From Agrobacterium larrymoorei (GTDB taxonomy: Bacteria > Pseudomonadota > Alphaproteobacteria > Rhizobiales > Rhizobiaceae): a DNA stretch of 64,000 nt. Below the pieces are notes generated by a model. That model did not search any database. It was not told the origin of the DNA and saw nothing but the letters and a program-made list of their open reading frames with translations. A program made the translations under genes and the position numbers. The stretch lies in NCBI RefSeq assembly GCF_013322225.1, contig NZ_JAAMFB010000024.1, forward strand, positions 1 to 64,000. The letters run 5' to 3'. Of this stretch, positions 6,988 to 16,204 are shown one piece after another (positions within the stretch are counted from its first letter, which is position 1; each line of letters opens with the position of its first letter).

Positions 6988-8631
6988 TCACCCACCAACA
7001 CTCCTCCCCGCCACGCGCCCTGAAAACAGACACCCACCAAGGAACGTCCCCTCCAGCGCGTTGTACCCATGCATGCCACCTCCACCGAAACCGGCAACCT
7101 CCCCCGCTGCATAAAGCCCCGGCACCGGCTGCCCCTGCGCATCCAGCACGCGCCCCTGCAAATCCGTATGCAGACCGCCTAGCGTCTTTCGAGTGAGGAC
7201 ATGCAATCGAACCGCAATCAGTGGCCCAGACTCAGGATCGAGCAGACGATGAGGCTTTGCCGTTCGCATCAATTTGTCACCGAGATAGTTGCGCGCACCG
7301 CGAATGGCCGTGACCTGAGCGTCCTTGCTGAAACCATTCGTAATTTCCCGGTCCCGCGCTTCGATCTGGTGGCGGATATGTGCGGCATCCAGCCGCCCGT
7401 CACCGATCCCGTTCATCGCCTCGACAAGCTCTTCCAAGGTATCGCGCACGACGAAATCCTCGCCCAGATCCATGAATGCCTTCACCGGACCCGGAGGCTC
7501 CTTGCCCAGCCGTTTCAAAAGCAGGCGGATGTTCTTGCCCGTCAGATCCGGGTTTTGCTCCGAGCCGGACAGCGCAAACTCCTTCTTGATGATCGCCTTT
7601 GTGAGAATGAACCAGCTGTAATCGCTGTTGCGCTGCCGCAGCATCTTGAGTGTGCCAAGTGTATCGAAGCCGGGCATGGCGGGCGGCTCGAGCCGGTTTC
7701 CATGCGCATCGCACCAGAAGGATGAAGGCCCGGGCAGGATGCGAATGCCATGGTTGGGCCAGATCGGGTCGTAATTCCTCACGCCCTCGGTATAGTGCCA
7801 CATGCGGTCTCGGTTGATGACTGCTGCGCCCGCCGCTTCGCTGATACCGATCATCCGCCCGTCCACGTGGGCAGGCACGCCGCATACCATGTCTTCAGGC
7901 GGCTGCCCCAACCGGTCCACCGGCCAGTTTTGCCGCACAATATCAAGATTGCCGCCGATCCCGCCAGACGTGACGATGACGGCTGACGCCTCCATGCGAA
8001 AATCATCAACCACATCACGGCTACTCTCCTCGCCGCGCTGTATGGAATGCTCCGCCAGCACCGCGCCCGAAATGCCGTTTATCGCGCCGTTCGCCGCTTC
8101 CAGCGCATCGACCCTATGGCGAAAGCGAAAGGCGATCTGCCCGCGTTGCTCAAAATCGAGCGCCTTTTTAACGAACGGTTCCAGCACCGCCGGACCCGTT
8201 CCCCATGTGACATGGAAGCGCGGCACCGAATTGCCGTGACCATCCGCGTGGCCGCCGCCGCGTTCGGCCCAGCCGACCACGGGAAACCAACGCATGCCGA
8301 GACCATGCAGCCAGGCGCGTTTTTCACCGGCCGCAAATTGCAGATAGGCCTCCGCCCATTGCCGAGGCCAGTGATCTTCCGGGCGATCAAAACCAGCGGA
8401 ACCCATCCAGTCCTGCCGGGCGAGATCGAGACTGTCGCGAATACGCATGAACCGCTGCTCCGGGCTATCGATGAAGAAAAGCCCGCCAAGCGACCAGAAC
8501 GCCTGCCCGCCTAGATTTTGCTCCCCTTCCTGATCCACCACGCAGACCTTCAGCCCGCGTTCGGCAGCCTCCGTCGCAGCAACCAGCCCAGCCAGACCGG
8601 CACCCACGACAATCACGTCAGATCGCTCCAT
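6988..8631 (-). CDS. FAD-binding dehydrogenase (predicted oxidoreductase)
   Basis: A 547-residue flavoprotein. The N terminus has the dinucleotide-binding motif VIVVGAGLAGL with a following acidic VVDQE, and the C terminus closes the FAD site with GLYAAGEVAGFGGGGMHGYNALEGT. This fits the fumarate reductase/ketosteroid dehydrogenase-like group of predicted FAD oxidoreductases; the substrate is unknown. The ATG at 8631 has GGGAGG 6 nt upstream; a TTG one codon earlier is less likely. It is divergent from the GST gene. Confidence 0.88.
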   Translation of the reverse strand: MERSDVIVVGAGLAGLVAATEAAERGLKVCVVDQEGEQNLGGQAFWSLGGLFFIDSPEQRFMRIRDSLDLARQDWMGSAGFDRPEDHWPRQWAEAYLQFAAGEKRAWLHGLGMRWFPVVGWAERGGGHADGHGNSVPRFHVTWGTGPAVLEPFVKKALDFEQRGQIAFRFRHRVDALEAANGAINGISGAVLAEHSIQRGEESSRDVVDDFRMEASAVIVTSGGIGGNLDIVRQNWPVDRLGQPPEDMVCGVPAHVDGRMIGISEAAGAAVINRDRMWHYTEGVRNYDPIWPNHGIRILPGPSSFWCDAHGNRLEPPAMPGFDTLGTLKMLRQRNSDYSWFILTKAIIKKEFALSGSEQNPDLTGKNIRLLLKRLGKEPPGPVKAFMDLGEDFVVRDTLEELVEAMNGIGDGRLDAAHIRHQIEARDREITNGFSKDAQVTAIRGARNYLGDKLMRTAKPHRLLDPESGPLIAVRLHVLTRKTLGGLHTDLQGRVLDAQGQPVPGLYAAGEVAGFGGGGMHGYNALEGTFLGGCLFSGRVAGRSVGG

Positions 8632-8791
8632 CAATCCCCTCCCGGATTTGTTGGAGTTACTTTTACGCGAAGGTCAATGGCTTGCAATGGTGCCGCGCAA
8701 CTTAAGCCGCATCACGCGCAACGAAGACGTCACGTTAATGTCGGAAACTCGGTTCACGTTTCGGATATGTCAGAGGTTCGGGAGGCTGGAA

Positions 8792-9445
8792 ATGACGATC
8801 ACGATAACCGCATTCGAACGTTCACCGGATGGCGGCAGGGGTTTGGCCCGCGATATGCGGGTTCGCTGGGCGCTGGAGGAAGTGGGGCAACCCTACGAGG
8901 TTCGCCTCGTCTCGTTCAGGGATATGAAGGAGCCTGCCCACATGGCGCTTCAACCTTTCGGCCAGATTCCCACCTTTCAGGAGGGCGAGCTGTCGATCTT
9001 TGAATCCGGCTCCATCATTCTCCACATCGCACAGAATTATCCCGGCCTGCTACCCGCCGACGAGAACGGCAAAGCCCGCGCCATCACATGGATATTCGCC
9101 GCACTGAGCACTATTGAACCTCCCATTATCGAATGGGGGATGTCAAAACTCTTCGAGAGCAAGCAAAGCTGGTATGCCGAGCGTATGCCGATGCTGGAGG
9201 AACGCGTTCGTGTCAGGCTCCTGCAACTCTCCAACCACCTCGGCGACGCAGAATGGCTGGATGGAGATTTCAGCGCCGGTGATCTTCAGATGATATCGGT
9301 GCTGTTGAGGCTGAAGTCTTCGGGCATGCTGGAGGAGTTCCCCAACATTGCCGCCTTTGTAGCGCGAGGAGAGTCAAGACCGGCCTATGCCCGTGCATAC
9401 GATGCCCAGCGGGCGGTCTTTCTGGCGAGATCGAGCAAAGCCTGA
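8792..9445 (+). CDS. Glutathione S-transferase family protein
   Basis: A 217-residue protein with a thioredoxin-like N-terminal domain (about 1-85) and a helical C-terminal domain. The glutathione-site features are visible: the cis-proline segment FGQIPTF and the FESGSI motif that holds the gamma-glutamyl group. GGAGG 6 nt before the ATG at 8792 fixes the start. Neighbouring the divergent FAD enzyme, it may act in detoxification, but no substrate can be named. Confidence 0.88.
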   Translation: MTITITAFERSPDGGRGLARDMRVRWALEEVGQPYEVRLVSFRDMKEPAHMALQPFGQIPTFQEGELSIFESGSIILHIAQNYPGLLPADENGKARAITWIFAALSTIEPPIIEWGMSKLFESKQSWYAERMPMLEERVRVRLLQLSNHLGDAEWLDGDFSAGDLQMISVLLRLKSSGMLEEFPNIAAFVARGESRPAYARAYDAQRAVFLARSSKA

Positions 9446-9515
9446 AAATTGTTGCCGACGCAGCAGGTTACCTTTTCTCAACGCGCTGGGGCGTCGAGCG
9501 GGCGAGGTCTTGACC

Positions 9516-10547
9516 TCACCGCTCCGTCAGCTTCAATTCGATGCGCCGGTTCTGTGATCGGGCCTCTGGTGTGTCGCCTTCTGCGAGAGGCTGGTACTCC
9601 CCGAAACCGGCAGCAACGAGCCGGTTGGCCGGGACACCCTTGGAGATGAGGAATTTCACCACAGAGGTCGCGCGGGCGGAGGAAAGCTCCCAGTTGTCGC
9701 GAAAGCGTCCCGAACCGGATAACTGAACATTGTCGGTGTGACCATCCACCCTCAGCACCCAGTTGATTTCAGCAGGGATTTCCTTGGCAAGGTCGATCAG
9801 CGCGGTGGCCAGCTTCGCCATTTCCGCCTGCCCTTCCGGATTCAAGTCGTTTCCGCCAGAAGGGAAAAGCACTTCCGACTGGAAAACGAAGCGGTCTCCG
9901 ACGATGCGGATGTTCTCGCGATCCGACAGGATCTCGCGCAGACGGCCGAAGAAATCGGAACGATAACGGTTCAGTTCCTGCACACGTTGAGCCAGCGCCA
10001 CATTGAGGCGGCGCCCAAGGTCGGCGATCTTCACCTGCGAGGATGCATCCTTGGCCTCGGATGCCTGCAAGGCTGCCTCCACCGATGCGATCTGGGCACG
10101 GAGTGCGGCGATCTGCTGGTTCAAAAGCTCGATCTGTGCGGATGCCCGCGCACCGGCCTGACGCGCGTCCTCAAGTTCGCCAGACAATTGACCAACCCGC
10201 GCCGTGGTCGCGGAATTGTTGCCAGCACCGGCATCCAGCAGCGATTGCAGGCGCGAACGCTCGCTTTCAGAGGCAGCCAGTGTGGATTGCAGGTTGGCGA
10301 GGGTATCTTCGATATCCTGCTTGCTGCCCTTTTCCAGCGCGAGCAACTCTGTCAGTTCGGCAATCTGGTTGTTGAGGCGGGTCAACACCTCGTCCTTGCC
10401 GGAGATTTCCCGCGAGAGTACGAACTGCGCCAGCACGAAGACGGTGAGCAGGAACATGATGGCCATGAGCAGGGTCGACAGCGCATCGACAAAGCCCGGC
10501 CAGTAGTCGACACCGCGCTCGCGGCGGCGGTTGCGCGCCAGCGCCAT
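9516..10547 (-). CDS. MotB/OmpA-like peptidoglycan-binding stator protein
   Basis: A 343-residue protein with one N-terminal membrane helix preceded by WPGFVDALSTLLM, which carries the acidic residue typical of MotB-type proton channels. A long coiled coil (about 55-190) follows, then a C-terminal OmpA domain (DGHTDN near residue 270, SQNRRIELKL at the end) that should bind peptidoglycan. The partner gene 10550-11569 overlaps or abuts it. ATG 10547 is preferred over GTG 10553 because GGGAG is 9 nt away. No flagellar genes are near, so a cell-envelope role is more likely than motility. Confidence 0.87.
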   Translation of the reverse strand: MALARNRRRERGVDYWPGFVDALSTLLMAIMFLLTVFVLAQFVLSREISGKDEVLTRLNNQIAELTELLALEKGSKQDIEDTLANLQSTLAASESERSRLQSLLDAGAGNNSATTARVGQLSGELEDARQAGARASAQIELLNQQIAALRAQIASVEAALQASEAKDASSQVKIADLGRRLNVALAQRVQELNRYRSDFFGRLREILSDRENIRIVGDRFVFQSEVLFPSGGNDLNPEGQAEMAKLATALIDLAKEIPAEINWVLRVDGHTDNVQLSGSGRFRDNWELSSARATSVVKFLISKGVPANRLVAAGFGEYQPLAEGDTPEARSQNRRIELKLTER

Positions 10548-10549
10548 GG

Positions 10550-11569
10550 TCACTCGCTCCCGTTATCGGGACGGACGGGACGGTTCGAGGCCTTCTGATC
10601 CGCATCGATGCGCGCCGAAAGCCTGTCCAGCGTACGGCGCAGGGACTTCGATTCCTCCTGCTGCGCTTCGATCCAGTCCCGCAGCATCTGCTGTTCGCCG
10701 CGCATGTTCTTCACCAGCCCCTGAATGCCTTCTGCAAGGCTGGTCATGGCGGCAAGCGACCGTTCCGTGCTGACGGTGCCGTAGCTGGCGGACTTGCCGT
10801 CGACGACGGTCTCCGTGCCGGGATCGGTAACGGAAGACAGCCAGTTTTCCAGCTCCGTGTAGAACCGGTTCTGGGCACGGCCCGCCTGAAGATCGAGAAA
10901 ACCGAGGATAAGCGAACCGGAAAGACCAAGCAGCGAAGACGAGAACGCCGTACCCATGCCGGAAAGCGGAGCCGTGAGACCGGACTTCAGCGAGGAGAGA
11001 ATATCATTGCTGTCGCCCGCGGTGGGGTCCAGCCCCTGAATGACATCGCTGATGGAGCCGATGGTGCCGATCAGGCCCCAGAACGTGCCGAGCAGGCCGA
11101 GAAAGACCAACAGGCCGATGAGATAACGAGAGGTGTCTCGGGATTCATCCAGCCGGGTTGCGATGGAATCAAGAATGGAGCGTTGCGTGACGGTCGATAC
11201 ACGGACCTCGCCCCGTTTGCCGATAAGCGAGCGCATCGGTGCCAGAAGCTTTGGAGGTCGACCGGCCTTTTCCGCATCACCGGCGGCCCGAAAATTATTG
11301 AACCAGCGAACTTCCGGGCGAAGACTGAGTATCTGCGTAAAAACGAGGATGATGCCGATGACCAGAACGCCGAGAATGAAACCATTGAGGCCCGGATTGG
11401 TCATGAAGGCGGTCTGCGCCTGCCGGAACAGGATTGCCGCCAGAAACGCCACGATGATGAGGAAGATCACCATCGTCCACAGGAACGGCGTGGGGCTGGA
11501 CAACTTGTGATGATAGTCTTTCGTCACCGGTTTCTCGACGCCGAGATCGAGCCGTTCCGTATCCGCCAT
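10550..11569 (-). CDS. MotA/TolQ/ExbB-type proton channel protein
   Basis: A 339-residue inner membrane protein with helices near residues 30-50 and 62-82 and a second pair within 140-240. The MotA/TolQ/ExbB core is visible in GLLGTFWGLIGTI and the glycine-rich LSGMGTAFSSSLLGL. It should form a proton-conducting complex with the downstream MotB/OmpA-like protein, linking proton flow to the peptidoglycan layer. The C terminus is coiled coil. Which envelope process it powers cannot be read from the sequence. Confidence 0.87.
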   Translation of the reverse strand: MADTERLDLGVEKPVTKDYHHKLSSPTPFLWTMVIFLIIVAFLAAILFRQAQTAFMTNPGLNGFILGVLVIGIILVFTQILSLRPEVRWFNNFRAAGDAEKAGRPPKLLAPMRSLIGKRGEVRVSTVTQRSILDSIATRLDESRDTSRYLIGLLVFLGLLGTFWGLIGTIGSISDVIQGLDPTAGDSNDILSSLKSGLTAPLSGMGTAFSSSLLGLSGSLILGFLDLQAGRAQNRFYTELENWLSSVTDPGTETVVDGKSASYGTVSTERSLAAMTSLAEGIQGLVKNMRGEQQMLRDWIEAQQEESKSLRRTLDRLSARIDADQKASNRPVRPDNGSE

Positions 11570-11706
11570 ATTGCCTGTTCCTCTGGTGCTGCCACGGCGT
11601 CACTCGAAATAATCGAATGCAATCATGGTTCAAACCGGAAGCTAGTAGAAAATTACGACGAATTGAAGTGAAAAGCCGATCAGTCGGCAATGCTTTTTAA
11701 GGAAAG

Positions 11707-11731
11707 CAAAAAGGGGCGCATAACCGCCCCC
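11707..11731 (-). terminator. Intrinsic terminator after suhB
   Basis: GGGGCG-CATAAC-CGCCCC preceded on the plus strand by an A run, giving a U tail for the minus strand. It separates suhB from the MotA-like gene. Confidence 0.85.
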
Positions 11732-11760
11732 TTCAATACCACATTTTTAGAAAAATCGGA

Positions 11761-12561
11761 TCAGCGGCCCGGGACAGGTCTGTTGACGACCTCGACCAGC
11801 GCCTTCTGGATATACTCGTTACCCGCAATCACGCTTTTGCTGTCGAAGATGTTCTGTGCGCCGCTCATGTCAGAGACGAAACCGCCCGCTTCGCGGATGA
11901 GGACCAGACCGGCGGCCATATCCCAAGGGGAAAGTTCGGTCTCCCAGAAACCGTCGAGACGACCGGCAGCCACATAGGCAAGGTCCAGCGCGGCGGCGCC
12001 CATGCGGCGGATACCTGCGGTTTCGCTCATGACGTGGCGAAGCTCGACCAGGAACTTGCCGTGGTTGCCGCGGCCCAGATGCGGAACACCACAGCCAACG
12101 ACGCAATCGGAAAGCTGCTTGCGCGCCGCAACGCGAATACGGCGGTCGTTGAGGAACGCGCCGCCGCCACGCTCGGCAGTGTAAAGCTCATCCGTGGCCG
12201 GATTGAAGATGACGCCCGCGACGATTTCGCCGTTTCGCTCCAGCGCGATGGAAACCGCGAACTGCGGAATCCCGTGCAGGAAGTTGGTCGTGCCGTCCAG
12301 CGGATCGACGATCCAGCGATGCGCGCCGTCCGTACCTTTTTCCTCGCCACCTTCTTCGCCCAGGAAGTCATAGGTCGGGCGCGCCTTCATCAGCTCGTCA
12401 CGGACTATCTTTTCCGCCTTGAGATCCGCCTGCGACACGAAATCGCTCGGGCCCTTGACCGATACCTGAAGGTTCTGCACTTCGCCGAAGTCACGCGACA
12501 AAGACTTACCCGCCTTGAGCGCGGCCTGAACCATGACATTGAGAAGGGCTGAGCGGGCCAT
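11761..12561 (-). CDS. suhB: Inositol-1-monophosphatase SuhB
   Basis: A 266-residue magnesium-dependent sugar/inositol phosphatase. The metal-binding motifs are complete: GEE at 68-70, DPLDGTTNF from residue 86, and WDMAAGLVLIREAGG near the C terminus. In other bacteria SuhB also joins the antitermination complex on ribosomal RNA operons. The ATG at 12561 (MARSALLNVM) has AGGAA 7 nt upstream and matches family length; the open frame extends to 12657 without support. Confidence 0.94.
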   Translation of the reverse strand: MARSALLNVMVQAALKAGKSLSRDFGEVQNLQVSVKGPSDFVSQADLKAEKIVRDELMKARPTYDFLGEEGGEEKGTDGAHRWIVDPLDGTTNFLHGIPQFAVSIALERNGEIVAGVIFNPATDELYTAERGGGAFLNDRRIRVAARKQLSDCVVGCGVPHLGRGNHGKFLVELRHVMSETAGIRRMGAAALDLAYVAAGRLDGFWETELSPWDMAAGLVLIREAGGFVSDMSGAQNIFDSKSVIAGNEYIQKALVEVVNRPVPGR

Positions 12562-12705
12562 GAAGAAGTTCCTGAAAGGTGGCTGAACCTGCGACAAGAC
12601 ATCGGGCAGGCACGCGAGATTTTGGTTTCTGTCTGAAAGTTTGCGGTTCAAGACCACAAAACGCGCCGGATTTCAAGGCAAAAAGCCCTGAGACCCAGTG
12701 GCATA

Positions 12706-13896
12706 TCAGGATGGGCGGAAACGGTTGGCCGCTTCGATGGCCTGACGTTGCTGGTTTTCATCGATACCGAGGTAGAAGTCTTCGAGCGCCATATCCTTAA
12801 GTCCGGCGCGGCGGGAAAGCACGTACCACTTTGCAGCCTCCACCGGGTCAGGCTTCGTGCCGAGCGCCTGAATGTAGAGATGCGCCACCTTGTTCTGCGC
12901 CACTACATTGCCACGCTGTGCAGCGCCATAGAGCCAGCGGAAGCCTTCTTCCAGATTGCGCTCACCACCGACACCGTTGACCAGCCAGATGCCGAGATCG
13001 ACCTGCGCCGTATCGAAACCGGCCTTGGCCGCGCGCATCAGCCACTCCCGGGCCTTCGCCTTCTTTTCCGGCGCCACATCGGTCACATTGGCGTAGATTT
13101 GCGAAACGGCATATTGCGCATCCGCCACCCCCTTCTCCGCCGATTTCTCATAGAACGGCAGGGCCGCGACGAGACCCTTCGGACCGGGAGCCTGGGAGAC
13201 GAGGATTTGCGCCCAGTTGAATTCAGCCTCGGCATTTCCAGCCTCGGCGGCGCGGCGCATATAGTCATCGGCCAGCGCCTTGTCGTGCGGCGCAAGCTTG
13301 CCCTCCATGACGATCAGCGCATATTTGAACATGGCGACGGGATCGCCACCCTTGGCCGCCTGCCCGTACCAGAACGCAGCGGTTTTCTGATCGCGCGCAA
13401 TGCCAAGGCCCCTGCTCATCATCTCGGCCACCAGCGTCTGCGCCGGGGCGTCACCGTTCTGGGCGCGCTCCAGAGCCTTGTTCAGCGCCTGCACATATTC
13501 GCCACGCTGATAATGCCCGTAAGCCTCATCGACCTTGCCGGTAAATTCTTTTTCTTTTGGCAGAGGCGGAAGCTCCGCGCCCATGCGCTGGTAGACATTC
13601 ACCCCTTGGGACGGCTGCAAATCCTGCTGCTCGCCACCCGTCACACGGCCTTTGCGAATGGGTTCCGCGCCGCTATCGGCCGGGCGTGACAGCACCTCCG
13701 GACCTTCCGTTGGGGCTGCGCCGAAATCCGTGCCCTCTTCTTCCTCACCCTGAGCGTCCGTCGTTTGCGGTTGCAGGCCGGGCAACAGTTCCTGCTGTGG
13801 CGGCTGATTTTGTGCAAAACCGGCATGCGGAAACGCAGCCAGCATCAGGGCCAGCGCAGAAAAGGACAGAACAAGGCGGGACGAATAAGCGGTCAT
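12706..13896 (-). CDS. Secreted Sel1-repeat protein
   Basis: A 396-residue protein with a signal peptide (SFSALALMLAAFPHAGFAQ) and then a proline/glutamine-rich stretch. From about residue 130 onwards lie at least six Sel1-like repeats, seen as recurring blocks such as AAFWYGQAAKGGDPVAMFKY. These alpha-alpha repeats are protein-binding scaffolds. The ATG at 13896 is used; a TTG at 13908 would overlap the upstream ThiE-like stop. It is probably co-transcribed with that gene. Confidence 0.85.
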   Translation of the reverse strand: MTAYSSRLVLSFSALALMLAAFPHAGFAQNQPPQQELLPGLQPQTTDAQGEEEEGTDFGAAPTEGPEVLSRPADSGAEPIRKGRVTGGEQQDLQPSQGVNVYQRMGAELPPLPKEKEFTGKVDEAYGHYQRGEYVQALNKALERAQNGDAPAQTLVAEMMSRGLGIARDQKTAAFWYGQAAKGGDPVAMFKYALIVMEGKLAPHDKALADDYMRRAAEAGNAEAEFNWAQILVSQAPGPKGLVAALPFYEKSAEKGVADAQYAVSQIYANVTDVAPEKKAKAREWLMRAAKAGFDTAQVDLGIWLVNGVGGERNLEEGFRWLYGAAQRGNVVAQNKVAHLYIQALGTKPDPVEAAKWYVLSRRAGLKDMALEDFYLGIDENQQRQAIEAANRFRPS

Positions 13897-13904
13897 TGCC
13901 CGTA

Positions 13905-14558
13905 TCAACCGTCAAACCGTGGCGCTTTTTCGTCAAGCAGGGCATTGGCTTCAGCCACCGCCTGCGCGGCCCCGCCCGCATGGGCAAACACAGCCTGGCG
14001 CAGCGCCACGAACTCCACGCCGCTTTCGGCGACGACGACGACGGAGGCGACATCCGAACCACCCATGACGATGGCCGGAATTTCGATCATGGACGCCCAC
14101 CACTCACCCAGCGCGACGTTCTTCGGGTGCGCCTCCGGCTTGATATCGCCATCCAGCTTGCCGAAGAAGATATAGTCGGGGCCGACTTCGCCCAGTTCAA
14201 GCGCCTTATGACGATCATCGGCATTACCGCCGCCCACGATCAGCTTCGGCGTGAATTTTTCCAACGCTTCCGCCAGCGGCTCAGGCCCACCAACGATGTG
14301 AAGACCGTCTGCCTTTGCACGACCCGCCACACGGGTATCGCCTGCGACCAGCGCGGCAGCTCCCGCCTCCTGTACGATGGAGACCAGCGCTTCCGCCCGC
14401 TTCTGAAACGCGCCGTCATCCAGCCCGTATTGCGGGATGATGACAGAGGCGACATCACCGCCACGCAGCGCATCTTCCAGGGACTTCGCCTGTCCGGCAG
14501 CATCTTCGTTTTCAGGAACGATCAGAACGAGGCGGCAGCGATCTTCGGGTGCACTCAT
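13905..14558 (-). CDS. ThiE/TenI-like thiamine phosphate synthase homologue
   Basis: A 217-residue TIM-barrel-like protein with ThiE-type landmarks: GADGLHI-like RAKADGLHIVGG, the PDYIFFGKL strand, and IPAIVMGGSDVASV near the end. Typical thiamine phosphate synthases have a LGQxDL motif after the GxHL segment and a TxTK motif, and neither is visible. This makes a divergent or TenI-like member more likely than a standard ThiE. The start at 14558 was picked by homology; longer starts exist up to 14615. Confidence 0.7.
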   Translation of the reverse strand: MSAPEDRCRLVLIVPENEDAAGQAKSLEDALRGGDVASVIIPQYGLDDGAFQKRAEALVSIVQEAGAAALVAGDTRVAGRAKADGLHIVGGPEPLAEALEKFTPKLIVGGGNADDRHKALELGEVGPDYIFFGKLDGDIKPEAHPKNVALGEWWASMIEIPAIVMGGSDVASVVVVAESGVEFVALRQAVFAHAGGAAQAVAEANALLDEKAPRFDG

Positions 14559-14693
14559 GGCGTTTCCATTCCTGGCAAGGTTCATTTCATGCAGATGAGG
14601 ACGTTTCACCGTCAATCTGCACTCGTTTTCGTATCCTATTTCCGATAAACCGGACTGCCCAAAGGATCAACCGTCCATCTCAAGTCTGTGGCC

Positions 14694-15458
14694 ATGCTGC
14701 TCGATCTCAATTTCTTTCTCGTCGCCATTCCCGCAGTCGTCCTCGTCGGCCTGTCCAAAGGCGGGCTCGGGGGTGCTCTGGCTTTGATGGGCGTGCCGTT
14801 GATGGCGCTTGCCGTACCACCCGTCCAGGCCGCGGCCATCTTCCTGCCGATCCTCATCGTCATGGATCTGGTCGCGCTGTGGGCCTGGCGGCACCATAAT
14901 CATCGCGAAACCCTGCTTCTGATGTTACCCGGCGCCATCGGCGGCATCGTGCTGGGCTGGGCGACATCGAGCCTGATCTCACCGGATGCGATGCGTCTTG
15001 TCGTTGCCTCCGTTACCATCATATTCGTGCTTCGCTATTTCTACGACACGTTCCGGTCGCGAAAAGGGCAGGAAGTCCCCCCAAAGCCACAGAATCCCGC
15101 AAAAGCAACGCTCTGGTCCAGCCTGTCCGGCTATGCCAGCTTCGTCGCCCATGCCGGTGGCCCGCCCTTCCAGATTTACGTGCTGCCGCTGAAGCTCGAT
15201 CCGAAGACCTATACCGGCCTCAGCGTGCGCTTCTTCGCGATCATGAACGCGATCAAGCTCATTCCATATTTCGCGCTCGGAGCTCTGGACGCCACGAATC
15301 TGACCACCTCCGCAACGCTGTTGCCCGTCGCGATGCTGGCGACATTTGCAGGAGCAAAGGTGGTGAAATACATGAAGCCTGCCGTGTTTTACCCGCTGAT
15401 GTATGTGATGGCGTTTTTTGCAGCGCTGAAATTACTCTGGGATGGCTTGCCGGTTTAA
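14694..15458 (+). CDS. TauE/SafE (TSUP) family permease
   Basis: A 254-residue inner membrane protein with about eight hydrophobic segments. The opening VVLVGLSKGGLGG and mid-protein HAGGPPFQIYVLPLKL are the two conserved family repeats of TSUP anion permeases, which export sulfite, sulfoacetate and related anions. The substrate is not deducible. ATG 14694 is used; a GTG two codons earlier is possible. Confidence 0.9.
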   Translation: MLLDLNFFLVAIPAVVLVGLSKGGLGGALALMGVPLMALAVPPVQAAAIFLPILIVMDLVALWAWRHHNHRETLLLMLPGAIGGIVLGWATSSLISPDAMRLVVASVTIIFVLRYFYDTFRSRKGQEVPPKPQNPAKATLWSSLSGYASFVAHAGGPPFQIYVLPLKLDPKTYTGLSVRFFAIMNAIKLIPYFALGALDATNLTTSATLLPVAMLATFAGAKVVKYMKPAVFYPLMYVMAFFAALKLLWDGLPV

Positions 15459-15487
15459 GTGATGAGCGTACCCCCGAAAAAGCGAAA

Positions 15488-15514
15488 GGTTCTGATCGCG
15501 TAACGATCAGAACC
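15488..15514 (-). terminator. Hairpin terminator of the YdcH-like gene
   Basis: Perfect 11-bp stem GGTTCTGATCG / CGATCAGAACC with a CGTAA loop. T-rich sequence follows on the minus strand, so it most likely ends the small gene at 15576-15752 and may also stop the TSUP transcript. Confidence 0.75.
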
Positions 15515-15575
15515 AGAATTGAAAGCCTGCTCTCAAGCGTTAATGACGCCGGGCGGCTAGGTTATCCGAGAGAAT

Positions 15576-15752
15576 TCAATGTCTCGTCGTGGCTTTAAGC
15601 CTTTGCAATTCATCTTTCAGGCGCAGTTTTCTACGTTTGATATCTGCAATTTCCTGATCGTCCGAAGACGGGGAAGCAAGAATGACTTCGAGCTCTTCCT
15701 CCAGAGCACCGTGTTTCTTTTCGAGCGATGCAATATGAGCCTGAATGGTCAT
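15576..15752 (-). CDS. YdcH-like (DUF465) small protein A
   Basis: A 58-residue frame (MTIQAHIASLEKKHGALEEE start, ending KATTRH) with the DUF465 pattern: an amphipathic helix, an SPSSDDQEIADIKRRKLRLKDE linker-helix, and strong coiled-coil character. Family members are small cytosolic proteins of unknown function. It faces a second DUF465 gene across a 235-bp divergent promoter region. Confidence 0.8.
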   Translation of the reverse strand: MTIQAHIASLEKKHGALEEELEVILASPSSDDQEIADIKRRKLRLKDELQRLKATTRH

Positions 15753-15780
15753 GCGGCACGTCCTTCCTTGTTGAACCTAC

Positions 15781-15802
15781 CTCCAGCGCTCCATCGCTGG
15801 AG
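15781..15802. promoter_or_regulatory. 8-bp hairpin upstream of YdcH-like gene A
   Basis: CTCCAGCG (15781-15788) and CGCTGGAG (15795-15802) are perfect inverted arms in the leader/promoter region of the minus-strand small gene. It could be an operator or leader hairpin. Confidence 0.4.
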
Positions 15803-15987
15803 TTTCAGGTTTACGACAGCACTGTGACATGGAAAGCCAGTCTTGTCGAAGGCGAAATCTAGGCAATAGTTGGGCAAAATGGTCGCAAGGGAAACTTCCC
15901 GTTACCGCCATTTGGTGTTACAGGCACCAAGACCGACAACAAAAAGGCCGGATGGCGGTCCGGTTGCATCAAATGGGGATTAAAGAG

Positions 15988-16191
15988 ATGCCCGATCAGG
16001 AAAACGCAGATGTCAGGCTCAGTCTGGCACGGTTGCGGCAGGAGCATGAGGATTACGACGCGGCGATCAACGCGATGATCCAGACCAATTGCGATGCCTT
16101 GAGAATACAGCGGATGAAGAAGAAGAAGCTGGTCATCAAGGACAAGATGACCCAGATCGAAGACCAGATCATCCCGGATATCATTGCCTGA
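15988..16191 (+). CDS. YdcH-like (DUF465) small protein B
   Basis: A 67-residue protein ([18 protein letters not shown] start) with the DUF465 helix pattern and the typical basic [15 protein letters not shown] stretch followed by IPDIIA. GGGGA lies 8 nt upstream of the ATG at 15988. It ends 13 bp before the purE start and so heads the purEK operon. Function unknown. Confidence 0.83.
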   Translation: MPDQENADVRLSLARLRQEHEDYDAAINAMIQTNCDALRIQRMKKKKLVIKDKMTQIEDQIIPDIIA

Positions 16192-16204
16192 CACGGAGAG
16201 CCGC

